Shown piece by piece: positions 21,312 to 33,518 of a DNA stretch of 64,000 nt (its first letter is position 1; each line of letters begins with the position of its first letter). This DNA comes from Brasenia schreberi. Lineage: Eukaryota; Streptophyta; Magnoliopsida; Nymphaeales; Cabombaceae. Location: the NCBI GenBank assembly GCA_036023115.1, contig JAYKKT010000059.1:6837501-6901500 (forward strand), in the 5' to 3' direction. The notes beneath the pieces are model-generated. The model did not search any database and was not told where the DNA came from. It saw only the letters and a list, made by a program, of their open reading frames with translations. The translations under genes were made by a program, and so were the position numbers.

Positions 21312-22821
21312 GCTTTTTGAGACACCATTTTTACTGTCCACATACTCTTTTTTTATATCAAAATTAGTCTTCATTATTTTTTTTTTCTTTTTTCTTTCAT
21401 ATCCAATTTCAGGAAGAATCTCTACAACCCATTTTTAGTGTCCACACACTCTTTTTTTAATATCAAAATTACTCATTATTCTCTCTTTTTCCTACCTAAT
21501 TCCAACAGGGATCTCTCTTTTGTTGGATCTCTTTACTCTAATGACTAATATTTTATTCATTTTTACCATTGTTATCCTTTAACAACTGGACAACACACTC
21601 TTATAAATCTCGCTGAACAAAAAAAGAATTATGAAAAATGAAATTAATAACAAAAAAAGAAAAAAATCAAGAAATATAAGAATATATTTTTAAGAACATC
21701 ATGGGAAACAAGAAGGGACATGACTAAAAAAAAATGCCTTTTTTCTTCTTTTTTCCTCTTCTTTCTTATTTTCGGTCGGATTCGAAAATAGATAGTAGAT
21801 GGTTCAATATCACACGTTGGATCAAGCTTTGAGTCATGGATCACTAGATAAATAAATAGTGTGAGACGATGGATGATAAGATAAAAATCTGTAGGGAGAG
21901 AAAAAGAGAGAGTTGAAGATGGACAGGAGCATCAAGGTAACTTTTAAATTTTAACTGGAGCATAACTGAAATCATGGTAAAAAAAGATTGTGTGAATACT
22001 AAAAAAGATGTATGGTGTCAATTCTGTTAATAAGAGCTACCTTAAGTGGCATGAGTGCAAGCCTTTTAATGGCATGGTTAAATGAACAAATGGTATTAAC
22101 AATGAGAGCTTGCTATGTATATATGATTTGAACTCTTTATAATGATTTTTAAGAAATTTAAACTCCTTATAATGATTTTTCGGATTTTCATTGAAAATTG
22201 ATTCCATGCAAGGCAGTTATCCTCACCTACCCATTAATAGGTCCACCGCAAAGGTGTAGACATCGATGATAATTATCTTGCCGGCTTTTCAGACTCTAGT
22301 AAGTTGTGAATGAAGTTTCATTAATTTGGATCCGTTTAACCAAAATTGAACGAGGCTAGGACCTGGCTGGAACTCAAACCAGAGACTATCAAGTTCAGTT
22401 CCGGTTCCATCATAGATCCGGAATCAATGTTTCCACATTGCTGGCTCTGTGTATCTTTTATATTTCTTTAAAGTAAACCATTGTAATGTTTTTCAATTCC
22501 AAGTACTTTACGACTCAAACCGGAACCATAACCTATGGTTCATAACCGAGAACCAACTGGTATCGGTTTGGTTCCAGTTCCCAGTTCCTAGTTACAGTAG
22601 GTGCATCTTTCTCCTTGTCGGAAGAGTTGCTCGTGTGACATTTGGGATTGTTTTAGTCAATTTTGTTCTCTAGATGCTCGAACGGCTGTGGTTAGCTACA
22701 TATCGATCTCAATTGACTGACCCTTTTCTTTTAATAGGCAAAATAGGTTTTGGACAACCTGAGCAGACCCTCACCAGTGTATCAAACTCCATATCTACAG
22801 TGAAAAAGCTGATTCCTTTGC

Positions 22822-22827
<6 letters not shown>

Positions 22828-22873
<46 letters not shown>
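22828..22873. repeat. (TA)n microsatellite
   Basis: About 23 TA units in the MYB-1 3' flank, followed by a second short TA run. Confidence 0.95.
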
Positions 22874-22878
<5 letters not shown>

Positions 22879-22973
22879 GATGTATATATATATATGGGAG
22901 GCAACACACACAATCACCCTTAGGAAATCCCTATGGTGAGCTAATGCTATGATAGTAAAAGCAGACTTCTTTG

Positions 22974-22975
<2 letters not shown>

Positions 22976-23032
<57 letters not shown>
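22976..23032. repeat. (TA)n microsatellite
   Basis: About 28 units. The matching tract is about 17 bases in unit II (34459-34477) and is CA/TA-mixed in unit III (56595-56617). Confidence 0.95.
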
Positions 23033-23036
<4 letters not shown>

Positions 23037-23300
23037 TAAATTTACTTGTTTTGTTGCAACAGAATAGTGCCGTTGAGATTTGAATCTCCTAGAGAGGCCT
23101 CATCAAAAAAATTACAAAGATTACAGAAAAACAAAGCAGAGGAAGAAGATATTTGTATTGATATATGTTTATTGTTCTCATTTCTTTTGTTTATATCTCT
23201 ATTTACCATAACATTATTGGATGTCTGTTACTACTAGTAGAAATAGCTCCCTACCTTAATTAGTTGTATGAATTTGAAAATAGTTCTATTTATAAAATAA

Positions 23301-24167
23301 AATGGTTCATACAATATGGAAGCGGGTCCTCCTTCCATATTTAATGACAGTTATCACTAAGGCCTTATGTGTATGCAAAGCTGCACAATCAAGTTTCATA
23401 GATGACCAAGAAACAATAATACCTCCAAACAAAAATGTATGACCAGAGCTTGATTTGTAGTCATCATTACTCCCAAAAAAGTTATTATTTGAATATTTGA
23501 TTATTTTTTATTTATCTACTTGATAGCATAATTTTAAGTCTCTTGTTCCTTTTATAAATCTCAAGATCCTCTTCACAACAACTTAATGTTGTCAATAAGA
23601 ATTACTTTGATATCTACTCATAAGACCAATATTAAAATTGATATTAGGTTTCATACACAACATAATAGGTTTGGTTTTTCTTTTCTATCACTTGAACAAT
23701 CAACTTTATTTAGCTTGACCACATTGACAATGAGTGTGCTAGCAAACTTAAATCACCCATTCTAATTTTCTTTAGGATATAGTTCAAATATCTCTCTTAA
23801 CTTAGATTTAATAATCTAGACTCTATTACGGGTAATCTTTATATCCTAGATATAGGATGTTTCTCTCATATCTTTCATCCCAAACTTTGAGCCTAACTAT
23901 AACTTAGTCTTTACAATTGTATCATTGTCATTACCAATCAATAAAATATTATCTACATGATGATAAAGTGGCTCTCACTATTATAAATATAGACAATGAT
24001 CAAGTTGATTAGTTACAAACCTAAGTTTTACAATGACATTTTCAAAAGTCAAATATCATTGATAAGATAATTACTTTATATCATGTATGAATTTTTTTTA
24101 CCTATATATCATATCATCATGACCTATGATTACATATCCTTCTATTTATATCATTATTACTTGTAAA
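23301..24167 (-). mobile_element. Copia fragment, RNase H and RT part (end of unit I)
   Basis: Minus-strand remnant matching 34720-35580 and 56880-57750. It covers RNase H and the C-terminal RT, with the YVDD region degraded near 23950. No LTR is present. It ends at a deletion junction near 24167. Confidence 0.8.
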
Positions 24168-27100
24168 CCTTACTCATGTTTACCCCTTTTGTAATAGGTG
24201 TAGATGCAGACTTTCATTTACATATAATCATAAGATGACAAAGTGACTCTTACTATTTCAGACATATGTACAATGGTGAAGTTCATTGCTATAAATGAAG
24301 TTAAATAATGATATTTTGAAAAATCAAATATCATTCACAAGGTGTTAAGGCCATATAGGGATTTTTTTCAACCTATATACTTTATCTTCTTGACCTTCAA
24401 CTCTCTATCCTTTGCGTTGTTATATATATATATGATTTCATCTAAGTATCCATTTATGAAAGCAATTTTACATCTAACTGATGTCACTCCAAATCATAAT
24501 ATGCTCATATTGCTAGCATTATTCTTATGGATACAAATTTCGTAATAAAAGAATATGTCTCAACATAATTTATCCATTTTTTTTGCAAAAAAACCTTTGC
24601 AATCAACCTCACTTTAAACTTATCGATTGTTCCATCCAACTTATGTTTCTTTTTGAGAGCTCATTTATACTCTATTATAGCTTTCTTTTCTTTAGACAAA
24701 TCAGCAAATTCTAGACTTGGTTTTTCTCATTCATCATCCATAGCTTTTACCTAGTTTGATAAATCAAATGAGTCAATAGCTTGCCGATATATTAGGTTAT
24801 TAGTCAGCTCATCTAAATCCACTGAATTTCATACTTCCTCTACAAGATAAGTATGATAATCCCTTAAGTAAAATAGAGTGACCCTAAATCTTTTATATCT
24901 ATTGAAAGTTTCAGTTTGTTTAAGAAGATCATATATAAGTTTGAATGATGATTGATATAGATCTACTAAATCGTCAACATTCTCCTCATTATTTTAAAAG
25001 ATGTCATTCTTAGCATCTTCTTGAAATTTAACATCCATACTCTCTATGAGTTTATGATCTTTGTGACAAAATCGGTATCACTTAGATCCTTTATGATATC
25101 TAATAAATATATATCTTAAAGATCAACCATCTAACTTATCTCTATACTAATCAAGGATCTTTATATGAGCAATAAATCACCATATTCTTAGATGATATAG
25201 GTTTTATTTTCTTTCAAACCACATCTCATATGGTGTAGATAATACAACTTTATACGACATTATGTTTAGAATATATACAATTATACTTACTACCTTTGTC
25301 TAGAATATCCTTGGCAGAGATGCTTTATTAGTATGGACCTAGTCATACTCAACAAGGTCCTATTTAATCTTTCTGCTGCACCATTATATTGAGGTGTCTG
25401 AGTCATTATATTTTGTTTTGAAATACTAAATTTTTTACAGAATTCTAGGAATTCTGCTGAGATATACTCACCATCTCTATCTGATCTCAAGTTTTTTATT
25501 GTATGCCCCAATTGGTTCTCAACTTCATGCTTATATTCTTTAAATGTCTCAAATGTCTCAAATTTATGTGCTATAAGATATATATATATATATATATAAA
25601 TATATACATATATATATACATATATGTATCAAGTAATCATCGATAAAGGTTATGAAATATACCTTCCCACGATAAGATCTTACCCTATAAGGTCAACATA
25701 AATCAGTGTGAATGATTTCTAACAGTGTTGTATCCCTTATTATTTCCTTGAGAAATATATTTCTTGTCATTTTCTCCTTTATATAGGTTTCACACTTACC
25801 AAAAGTGTTTTCCTGAAATCTTTAAATAAGTCAAAGTCAGATAATTTTCTCGACCTTTTTACACTTATATGCCCTAGGCGTCAATACCACACATTTACAT
25901 CAACATTAAAGGTACAATCAATATGAGTAAAAAATCCTTCTTTTTCATTTAATTTGAACAAATCTTCTTCATCATCGAACAATCTTGAGAAGGTTATTCT
26001 TCCATGCTTTCCTATGGTTACCTTGTTAGTAACAAACCTTACTTTAAAACCCTTCTTAACTAAGCAAGAACCATGATAAAATTATGCCTTATAATTAGCA
26101 TAATTAGTATATCAGTTAGAATGAACGGCGTGCCTTGTACATAAATCATAAAGGACCCCACACGAAGGATATCTGAGAAATTTTTAATTCCCATATACAC
26201 CCTATGTTCCTGTAGTTTATATTACTTTAGGTTCATAGTCCCTTATTTACTCCCAAAGATATATCTTGTTGCTCTACCGTCAATCTACTAACTAGTTAAA
26301 ACACTTGACCCGAGAAACGGTTTTCTACGATTTCTTTAAAGTTTAACAGCCTTTCTTTTAATCATGTCAAACTTTTGTTTGGCTTATTCTATTTCTAATT
26401 TGGTACAGAGCTTGTTCCAATTTTTTCTTGAGCTGCTAGCAACTTGTCTTTATTTTTATTCATGTGCTCTTTCTCAATGGGTAGTTTGAGAGGTAACTCA
26501 GAAAAGTATGTTTCACCTCCTAATCTCAAAGCCATGACAACCATATTCTATGAAGGGAGAAGAATATTTAGGATAATTGATATTTGTATAACCTCGAGGA
26601 TGACCGACTTTGCTACAGCTAAGTATCTTGGTATTATAATATGTTCTACATTATCTCCTTCTTTCATTTTGTAGGAGTTTTATTTTTGTAGTAGTAACTG
26701 AACATGTAGTTTAGTTGTAGTATTATATTTAGTTGTTAGTCGTATTCTTTAAATACCCTAATTAGGTCATCCTTCATATAGATTAGCATTATAATTTTGG
26801 CTATGGTGTCATATCTAAAGAACGTTTTGTATGCTTTCTTTTCTTCTTCTGTTGCAATTGGAATAGGTGGTGGAACTATATCCTTTAAAACATAGTTTAT
26901 ACCTTTTAAGTATAAGTGTTAAAGGGATATGTCTTATACATACTTAGAAATTTTGATCATTCATTTTTTCTGTTTTTGCCAACTCTAATACACAAATCCT
27001 AGAGTTCATTTTAATTTGTTTAACAAAAATAATAAATGGATGGTCTAAAAAAGAAACAATCAACCATGTGTATTAGTAGACTATAGTAGTTGGCAACAAT

Positions 27101-27650
27101 ATATATGTTATATTTTGAAAAATATGTCAAAGTACCTATGAGTATTTTCAATTGATACTTAGATATCAATTGAAAAAACTCTTAACTTGATTTTGCTATT
27201 TCAGAACCAGTTAAGGGACGAAACCATAATGTTTTCCTTTATTCGTGCCATTGTAATTTTCCAAAAACGTGAGGGGCAAACTAAATTTTTTACCTTTCTA
27301 TATTCTTTTGACATTTTTTTAAAAAATTCAGGACAAAATAGTAAAAAGGCACCAAGGGTGGATGTATAATTATAACGGTCAACCCGTGTTTTAATTTTCT
27401 TAAAAAGATAGGGTAATAATGTCTTTTCATATAGTGGCAAAATTGTGAATTTTCAAATGTACAAGGGTAACTTTGTACTTTTATAGTCTGACAGCTTTAT
27501 ATTTTCGCTATTAGGAGCAAAACTGTCTTTTACTAAAAAATATCTAGTTTTTCTGTAATTTTACTTAGTGGTAGTTTTATAAAATAAAAAATCATGTATT
27601 TGAAAAACCTGCAATGGTTTTCCATAAATCTCACGGTTTAAAAAAATGGC
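24168..27650 (-). mobile_element. Degenerate Ty1/copia element, unit II
   Basis: Minus-strand copia joined directly to the previous fragment within its RT domain. Going down the coordinates: leader (27650-27100), gag (about 27010-26440), protease remnant (about 26290), GAG-pre-integrase (25890-25800), integrase (25511-25290, with a QYNGAAERLNRTLLSMTRS stretch), linker (25060-24780) and RT. The 3' part lying at 1-1840 in unit I is missing. All frames are broken. Confidence 0.88.
25577..25628. repeat. TA-rich microsatellite in copia integrase
   Basis: An expanded TA tract replaces a short ATATAT run in the integrase coding sequence. The same site is 12-14 bases in units I and IV and about 37 in unit III. 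Confidence 0.9.
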
Positions 27651-27785
27651 ATGCCATGAATGATTTGAGAAGAGAGGGAGAGTATAATGAAGGGGAAGAG
27701 AGAAGGGGAGAGGGAGAAAAAGGGATTGTGCCAAAAACCAAAGAAGCCTTACCGATGGAACTGGTGGTTTAGAAAGAAGCCTTAC

Positions 27786-27985
27786 CGTTCGTGGTAGCCA
27801 CTATCCCAGATGCTAACTCTGATGAGCTTTCGCCTATAGTGAAATTTGACATGGCATACACGGGCTCCGACCGATGGAACTCTAGTCGCTGGTGAGTTAA
27901 TGGGTTAAAGAAATGGGTTTTGCCGACGCAGGAATCACCAACAACCAAAATCTTGAAAAAATTGCTCTCTTAAAACTCCCCCATG
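27786..27985 (-). pseudogene. RabA-like GTPase exon 1 fragment, inverted copy (unit II)
   Basis: The minus strand encodes FFKILVVGDSCVGKTHFFNP, a complete Rab P-loop, and stays in that frame through a TIGESSSELASGIVATTN stretch. Read in the neighbouring frame, the second half gives the Rab switch I to G3 segment ending near GIWDSGYHER, so one base shift separates G1 from G3. A GTAAGG donor follows. The layout matches 5767-5952. Confidence 0.7.
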
Positions 27986-28562
27986 GTGTCCAAGATAACA
28001 GAAGACTTAGAAGTGAGGACAACGACCAAGGAAGACGATGAATACTTTGAGAAAATGATGGAACGGCGTCATGTCCCATTTCTAAGTGAAGAACCAATGG
28101 TTGATAAAAGTTATACTTTGAGAACAAAATTTTCCTTTCCCAAGGTATAACATCTTACTGGAAGCTTGCCTCGTAGGAATACAAGTTTGATAATTTCATA
28201 TATTTCTTTACAAATTGGAGATGGCAACCAACCACATTTATGTCCATATACATACGAAAGGGTGCCTTTCACATTCATCCATTGGCCTTGAGTCTTTAGA
28301 AAAATGCCCAAAATTTTTCAAACGTTTACATGTTATACAACACAACAACCACTAGCCTTTTCCCAGGTTAAATGAATTTTTTTGATCTACAAAGCAATTT
28401 ATAAAATTCATGTCGAAAGCCTAACCCAACAGTAATAGTTAAAAGGGAATTTGAGAAAGTTAGGCCCTTTACACGCAATGCTCTGAAAGTTATGTGACAA
28501 GACAAGTGTCATTTCTCCCCGTCTGAATTCTTTTGTTTCTACGTCTTCTGAATTGTTGGCCA
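27986..28562. other. Spacer between Rab fragments, unit II
   Basis: Counterpart of 5953-6640 with its own indels. The plus-strand Rab P-loop part seen in unit I (6641-6720) is replaced by unrelated bases. No gene seen. Confidence 0.5.
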
Positions 28563-28980
28563 CGTCAGGGTTGGCATCTGGGATACTGGCTGCCATCAAA
28601 AGGTAAGGCTTCTTTCTATGCCACCAGTTCCTTTGAGATTGCTGCGTTGGAAACGAGATCACTTTTAGGTAAAGTTCCTTGCATTTGAAGGGTTGGCTAA
28701 TAGATCTGAGGCTGTACGAGAAAGAAGATATCGTGGTGGCGGAAGTGGGAAGCAAATCAGATATTAGATTCATCAGGGCTGAAGCAGCCGAATTCGCTAT
28801 CTACCAGAGAGGGACTGAGCTTCGACATGGAGATGTCCGCAGCCGACAACACAAACGTCGAAGAACCAACCATTCTTGGAAAGTAGCTCAAGAAAGAAAG
28901 GCAGAGAAGGAATGGGGCAACTTCCGGCACCAGTATCACTTCTATCGACTGAGTCGGTTTCAAGTGATTCTCCGTTATAT
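28563..28980 (+). pseudogene. RabA/Rab11-like GTPase pseudogene (unit II)
   Basis: The exon 1 remnant ends with VRVGIWDTGCHQK and a GTAAGG donor at 28603. The exon 2 remnant from 28691 encodes LRLYEKEDIVVAEVGSKSDI, corresponding to the RabA segment around G4 (GNKSD, with N to S). A frame change then gives REGLSFDMEMSAADNTNVEE, close to the RabA2 EGLSF.ETSAL..TNVE segment holding G5. The P-loop is absent and the first exon 2 codons include a stop (WLI preceded by TAG/TGA in other frames). It is not functional. Confidence 0.75.
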
Positions 28981-31900
28981 TAATGGCCTCAGTTTCCTTC
29001 TCTCTCTCTCATTCCTTTTATGGAGTTTTCGTTCTTGATCATTTGTTGCTCTTTGGATTGTTTGAGTAGGGTAAACCTCAATGTTTTGCACCATAAGCAG
29101 TCAGGGACTTAGTTATATACTGATTTATAACAGCTCTTGAGCCTTGCAGCCATTTTGAAATTGCAATAATCATTAATAAACAAACATGACCGACAGCCGT
29201 TTTGAAGTTGCTTTGTCAATTTCTTACGTTGATGGTCATATTTCATTTTTATTCATGATGATATCCAGTGGCAAAAATACAATGACCTTTTGTAACGGAT
29301 AATGGACGTTGTTCAAGATGAACTTTGAGATCTTTGGTCCCAAACATGACCAACTCTCGTAATTCATCTCAAGTAGCTCTTTTAACAAAAACCAAAACTC
29401 AGAAAAAGAAAAATTTAATTGGATGCCCTGAGGCAACTGAAGTGTTTGTACTAGAGCTAGAGGGTATTGATTAATCAGATGCCCGATAAACTCTCGAAAT
29501 AGGGTAACAAGATGCAATTCAAGTGGTATATTGGACATACATGAAAATACATCCATGTCTACCGGAAAAAGTTTGTCCACCACCCTCGCATTTCATTTCA
29601 ATTCACATTCAATCTATTTGTAAAAAACGAAGGTTCTTAATCAATCAATCACTTTTTGGACTTTATTGATAACATACACAAACACAAACCTGTTTTACCG
29701 TGAGGCATCAATAGGGAGGAAGTACTGTCTCCTGAGTATAGGTTCTTAATCCATATCGTATACCAATTTATCCACCATAGTTCAAAGTTTTGACGGGTCG
29801 AACATTCGGTATTTCAATTGGATTTATCAAGGCCTTCTACCTTATGTTCTTGTGGAATCGGTGGCCTCGAATCATGTGAGATTAACCCATATCGTAGGGG
29901 TAAACCCCACTTCCTGTTTGGCCAAATTGATGCACATTCACACAGCTGACCAGCTCAGTTCAAATTTTGTCCCCAGATGATTATACAGTATATTAACAGC
30001 TCGACAAGCTTCTGTAGGTCATAAAGGACACTTGCAAGCCCAGATGGAAGTTTGAACTGGTTTGAAACCCAACTTGGCCGGGTTTATGGGTGACTTTGCA
30101 ATTAAACACATTAAGTGTCATCCTTACACTTTACTATAAAGATCAATTATGCATTTTTTTAAGATGTGATATAGAAGCAGCGTTCAAAGTCACACATGCA
30201 TGTACTGAAATTTCTTTTACACAACACACACCTGGGAGAAACCTAGGGTAAGGCAAAGTTCAGTTGGGTGAAATTTAGGTTAGGCGGTACACGTACTTCT
30301 TCAAGAAATCCTGACCTCTTAGATAGATTTTTTTTCTGGATTTCCGGTAAGGTGGACACCTCATGACATGAATGCATGGCAAGAGGGAGACAATTGTAGG
30401 TCACATGCCATTATGGAGGAAAATCTTAATGAGTAACATTTTCTCTTAGTAACTATTACTCCTTGATGCTTCAATTTTCCAAACCACGCCAAGAGCTTAA
30501 AAGTCTATACGGACTTTGCTTTAATAAGAAAATGGTTTGGTGCGTATTACAGTTGTTGGTAACAAAGCCATTGAATAGAAAAAAAGGAGCAACGCATATG
30601 CATTAAATGTAACTAATATGTGGTTTTTCCGTACCACTAAAGAAAGACGAGAAAGAGAATGGCTCGATACTTTAGTTCAGCGTGCACGACATAACAAACA
30701 AGACCCAGAAATGAAGAAAGATTCGGCTATTACATAATGGAAGGAGAAGACACTGTTGTAGAAGAAGAAGCATAAGCATTGATAATGTTGCCTAAGATTT
30801 TTCATTCTCTCATAAGTTTACTTTTTTCATAAAAAAATAGTAAAAATTTATTATTCTATTAACATTATCGACGTATAGCTTTTGTTATATTCATGTAAGA
30901 CCTGATGTTTAATGTATTTTGGAGGGAATTCATCAGGAACTGGTTGCCTATTGAAAGTTGAATTTGAAGATGCTGCACAATATTTTTTGCTTGTTTGTTA
31001 TTTGAATTTTATGTGCAAATTTTATTAATTAAAGAATTGGAGAGTGATTCAACTCTATGAGCATCGACAGTCTCTCTCTTCGGAATGGGCTCCAACAGTT
31101 TTACCTTCCTATGTCATTCTGTCTGCCTGGCCACCAGCACATCTTAATTTTTGCGGATAGAAGCCCTTTCGCCGGCGCCCACTGCCACTACTTCCAAACT
31201 GAACCCCTCTAACTCACTCTCAAAAGTTGTCGTGTTGGGTCAGGGTTAACATGAACACAATCTAATCATCTGCTTGAAGTGCATGCTGACACGGATAGAA
31301 AACATGTGTTCGTGTGGATTATCTTTCACACGAAGACGAAAGTCACAAGACACAAACATGATAAGTCGACACATTTTCTCAGCCCTAGTTGTTGCTGCTA
31401 CCATTTGGGAATAAAGATATATGTTACTCCTTGTGTATGGAGATATGCACGGCTGCTTGCATTGGTTGCCAAATGACTTAAATTGATGTGATCTTCTCCT
31501 CCTTTTTCTCCTACCACTGTTGCTAATTTTGGTTTATCATATTTAGATATTTTTATCAGTTCACCATCCTTTCTGTTGCTCTCTATCTTTCGTTATTGTT
31601 TGTATTTTCCCACTCTTTTTGCTGCAAAGACGAAATAAATAGAGGCAAACAGCTACACCATTCTCTTTTCCTCTTTGGAAGGGTTTGCTGAGTACAAGAG
31701 TGCTCGATTCCAATGCCAAATTCAGTAGGTATTGTCAGTTGTAATACAGACCCAAGTCTACAATGCTGCAATCCAGCACCCCATTCGCAGTGACTTGTAA
31801 AGGAAGGTAGGTATTTTTTCTGCGTGGAGTCCCAAAATACATACAGAATTGAAAACTTTACCGAAGCATAGAAAAGCAAGGATGTGAGTGGATGTGATCT

Positions 31901-32360
31901 TGGTGACGACCAAATCTATGTCGAAAAGAGACGGCAGCAAATCCAGATTCTAAAGCATCACCAATCTCAATATCCCAATGCAAATATTTGAAAAGAAAGA
32001 ACCGATGGCATATTCACAAGTTTAATGATTTCTAAGATAAAGGTAATGATTTCATATTCATATTTTGCTAATGACTTCTATTGTTCATACTGCCAGCTCC
32101 AAATCACATTTCCCTCTCTCTCTCTCTCTCTCTCTCTCTCGTTTCCTTTTACGATGATCATCTTATTCTACTTGAAAGTGTCTTCTCTTCAGGACTTACA
32201 AGGACACGTTCCATTGATGCTTTGGCTGCCCGAACATAAACATCTTTTTTTTTTTACCTGTTTTTTTATGATTAATTATACTGTTACTTTATATTTTCTT
32301 TGACGCTACTAGACCTACCACGGATGGTTTCACCCATGATGGTCGTTAGTGCCTTTTCAA
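28981..32360. other. Unassigned intergenic DNA, unit II
   Basis: Aligns with 7121-10010 of unit I, except for a stretch at 29461-30392 found only here and lack of the sequence at 7990-8275. A 115-residue minus-strand frame (29236-29583) is only partly shared with unit I and shows no domain. I see no supportable gene. Confidence 0.55.
32113..32140. repeat. (CT)n microsatellite
   Basis: About 14 CT units, orthologous within the array to 9766-9789. Confidence 0.95.
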
Positions 32361-32592
32361 TGCAAGTCATTTTGTTTGAGTCGCCTTAATCTTGAAGAAA
32401 AGTTATATTAGTCATCCTGAACACTCCACCAAGCTCCCAAGGCAAAATAAGGATTGAGAAGTAATTTCAACCATAGAAACTCTGGCTTTCAGAATTTAAA
32501 AAGGATTGATCATTTTGCTCCTAAATAAGGATGGCAAAGTAATTTCAACCATAAAAGGGAATAAAGTAGAAATTACCCTTTTTTCCGTGCAG
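32361..32592. other. Junction sequence replacing MYB-2 promoter and exon 1
   Basis: About 190 bases with no counterpart in the other units lie between the shared intergenic DNA and MYB intron 1 sequence. The promoter, exon 1 and most of intron 1 are absent. A deletion with filler DNA is the simplest reading. Confidence 0.6.
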
Positions 32593-33518
32593 GTCTTCGC
32601 AGATGTCGCAGAGTTGCAGATTGAGATGTCTCAATTACCTTAGCCCTAACATTAAATGCGGTCACTTTTCACACGATTAAGTGGACCTCACGTTCAGGAA
32701 GCATAAACTTCTGGGAAACAGGTCACATCACCAAGTTCTATGCAACTCTTTATGGTTCCTTAAACCATATAATAACCTCCACAATAAAATGTTTTCCATA
32801 CTATTAGGATCAGCTACAGCTACTTTCTGCTTGAGCTAAGTCTCATATTTTATCGTTTCTGCTTACTTGGGAAGTCTTCTCCTAAAAACCCATAATTCGG
32901 TTACTTGAGAGGTCTTTCTCAAAAACGATAGTTCATCAAAATATTAGATTAAACGAGTCCTAGCATGTACTTGGTTTAGCAGTTTTTCCTATATATTATA
33001 TGTTTCCGAACTCTTGATTCTCTTTCTTTTGAAAAGGGAAATCTCATCATGACAGACGGTCTTAAATTTTTTAACAGGTGGTCGTTGATCGCAGGAAGAT
33101 TACCGGGAGGAACAGCCAACGACGTAAAAAGATTTTGGAATTGTCACTTGAACAAAAGGATGACTTCCCAGCCAGCAGTGAGAGATGAAACTCCGTCTCC
33201 TTCAGTAATGGTTCCCACAAAGCCCCAAGCCCGAAGATTCCCAGCTGTGGTACCCCATTTCGGCACCTTCTCTCCTTTTCTCATCTATCACCAAAGCCAC
33301 AGCCTTCAAAGAATCCTCCTACAAACGCTCCTTTGATTGATCACAGCATTATGCTGTCGGGACCCCAACTTTTCCGGGATCAAGCTCAAGAGAATTCATG
33401 GTTACATGAAATGCTAAACCTGGTCAGTGATGGTGAGGATTTCATCTCAATTGATAAGCCAGATTTTGACTGGGGAGACTTGGATGATGGTTTCACAGCT
33501 TTGGGTTTCATTCCATAA
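32593..33518 (+). pseudogene. R2R3-MYB pseudogene MYB-2 (no exon 1)
   Basis: Second copy of the subgroup-6 MYB. Exon 2 remnant is 32593-32721, 129 nt instead of 130 because one G is missing near 32610. In the ancestral frame a GAA codon (Glu72 of MYB-1) is now TAA at 32678-32680, and the third R2 tryptophan is Cys. Exon 3 (from 33078) keeps [20 protein letters not shown], with the conserved Arg of PGRTAN changed to Gly. A frameshift near 33286 separates it from the C-terminal part (33333-33518), which still ends in GFTALGFIP. With no exon 1 and at least three disabling changes it cannot make a MYB. Confidence 0.95.

Larger units (their letters stand above)
20635..23300. other. MYB-1 3' flank
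   Basis: Aligns with 33519-34700 (unit II, with an internal deletion) and 54315-56880 (unit III). It includes the conserved small frame 20890-21072, a 97-base tandem repeat, T-rich tracts, a stretch around 22310-22600 rich in GGTTCC and GAACC words, and two long (TA)n tracts. No further gene is recognisable. Confidence 0.6.

Noticed and set aside
22674..22952. Frames rich in IYIYIY
   Set aside because: They are translations of the (TA)n microsatellite.
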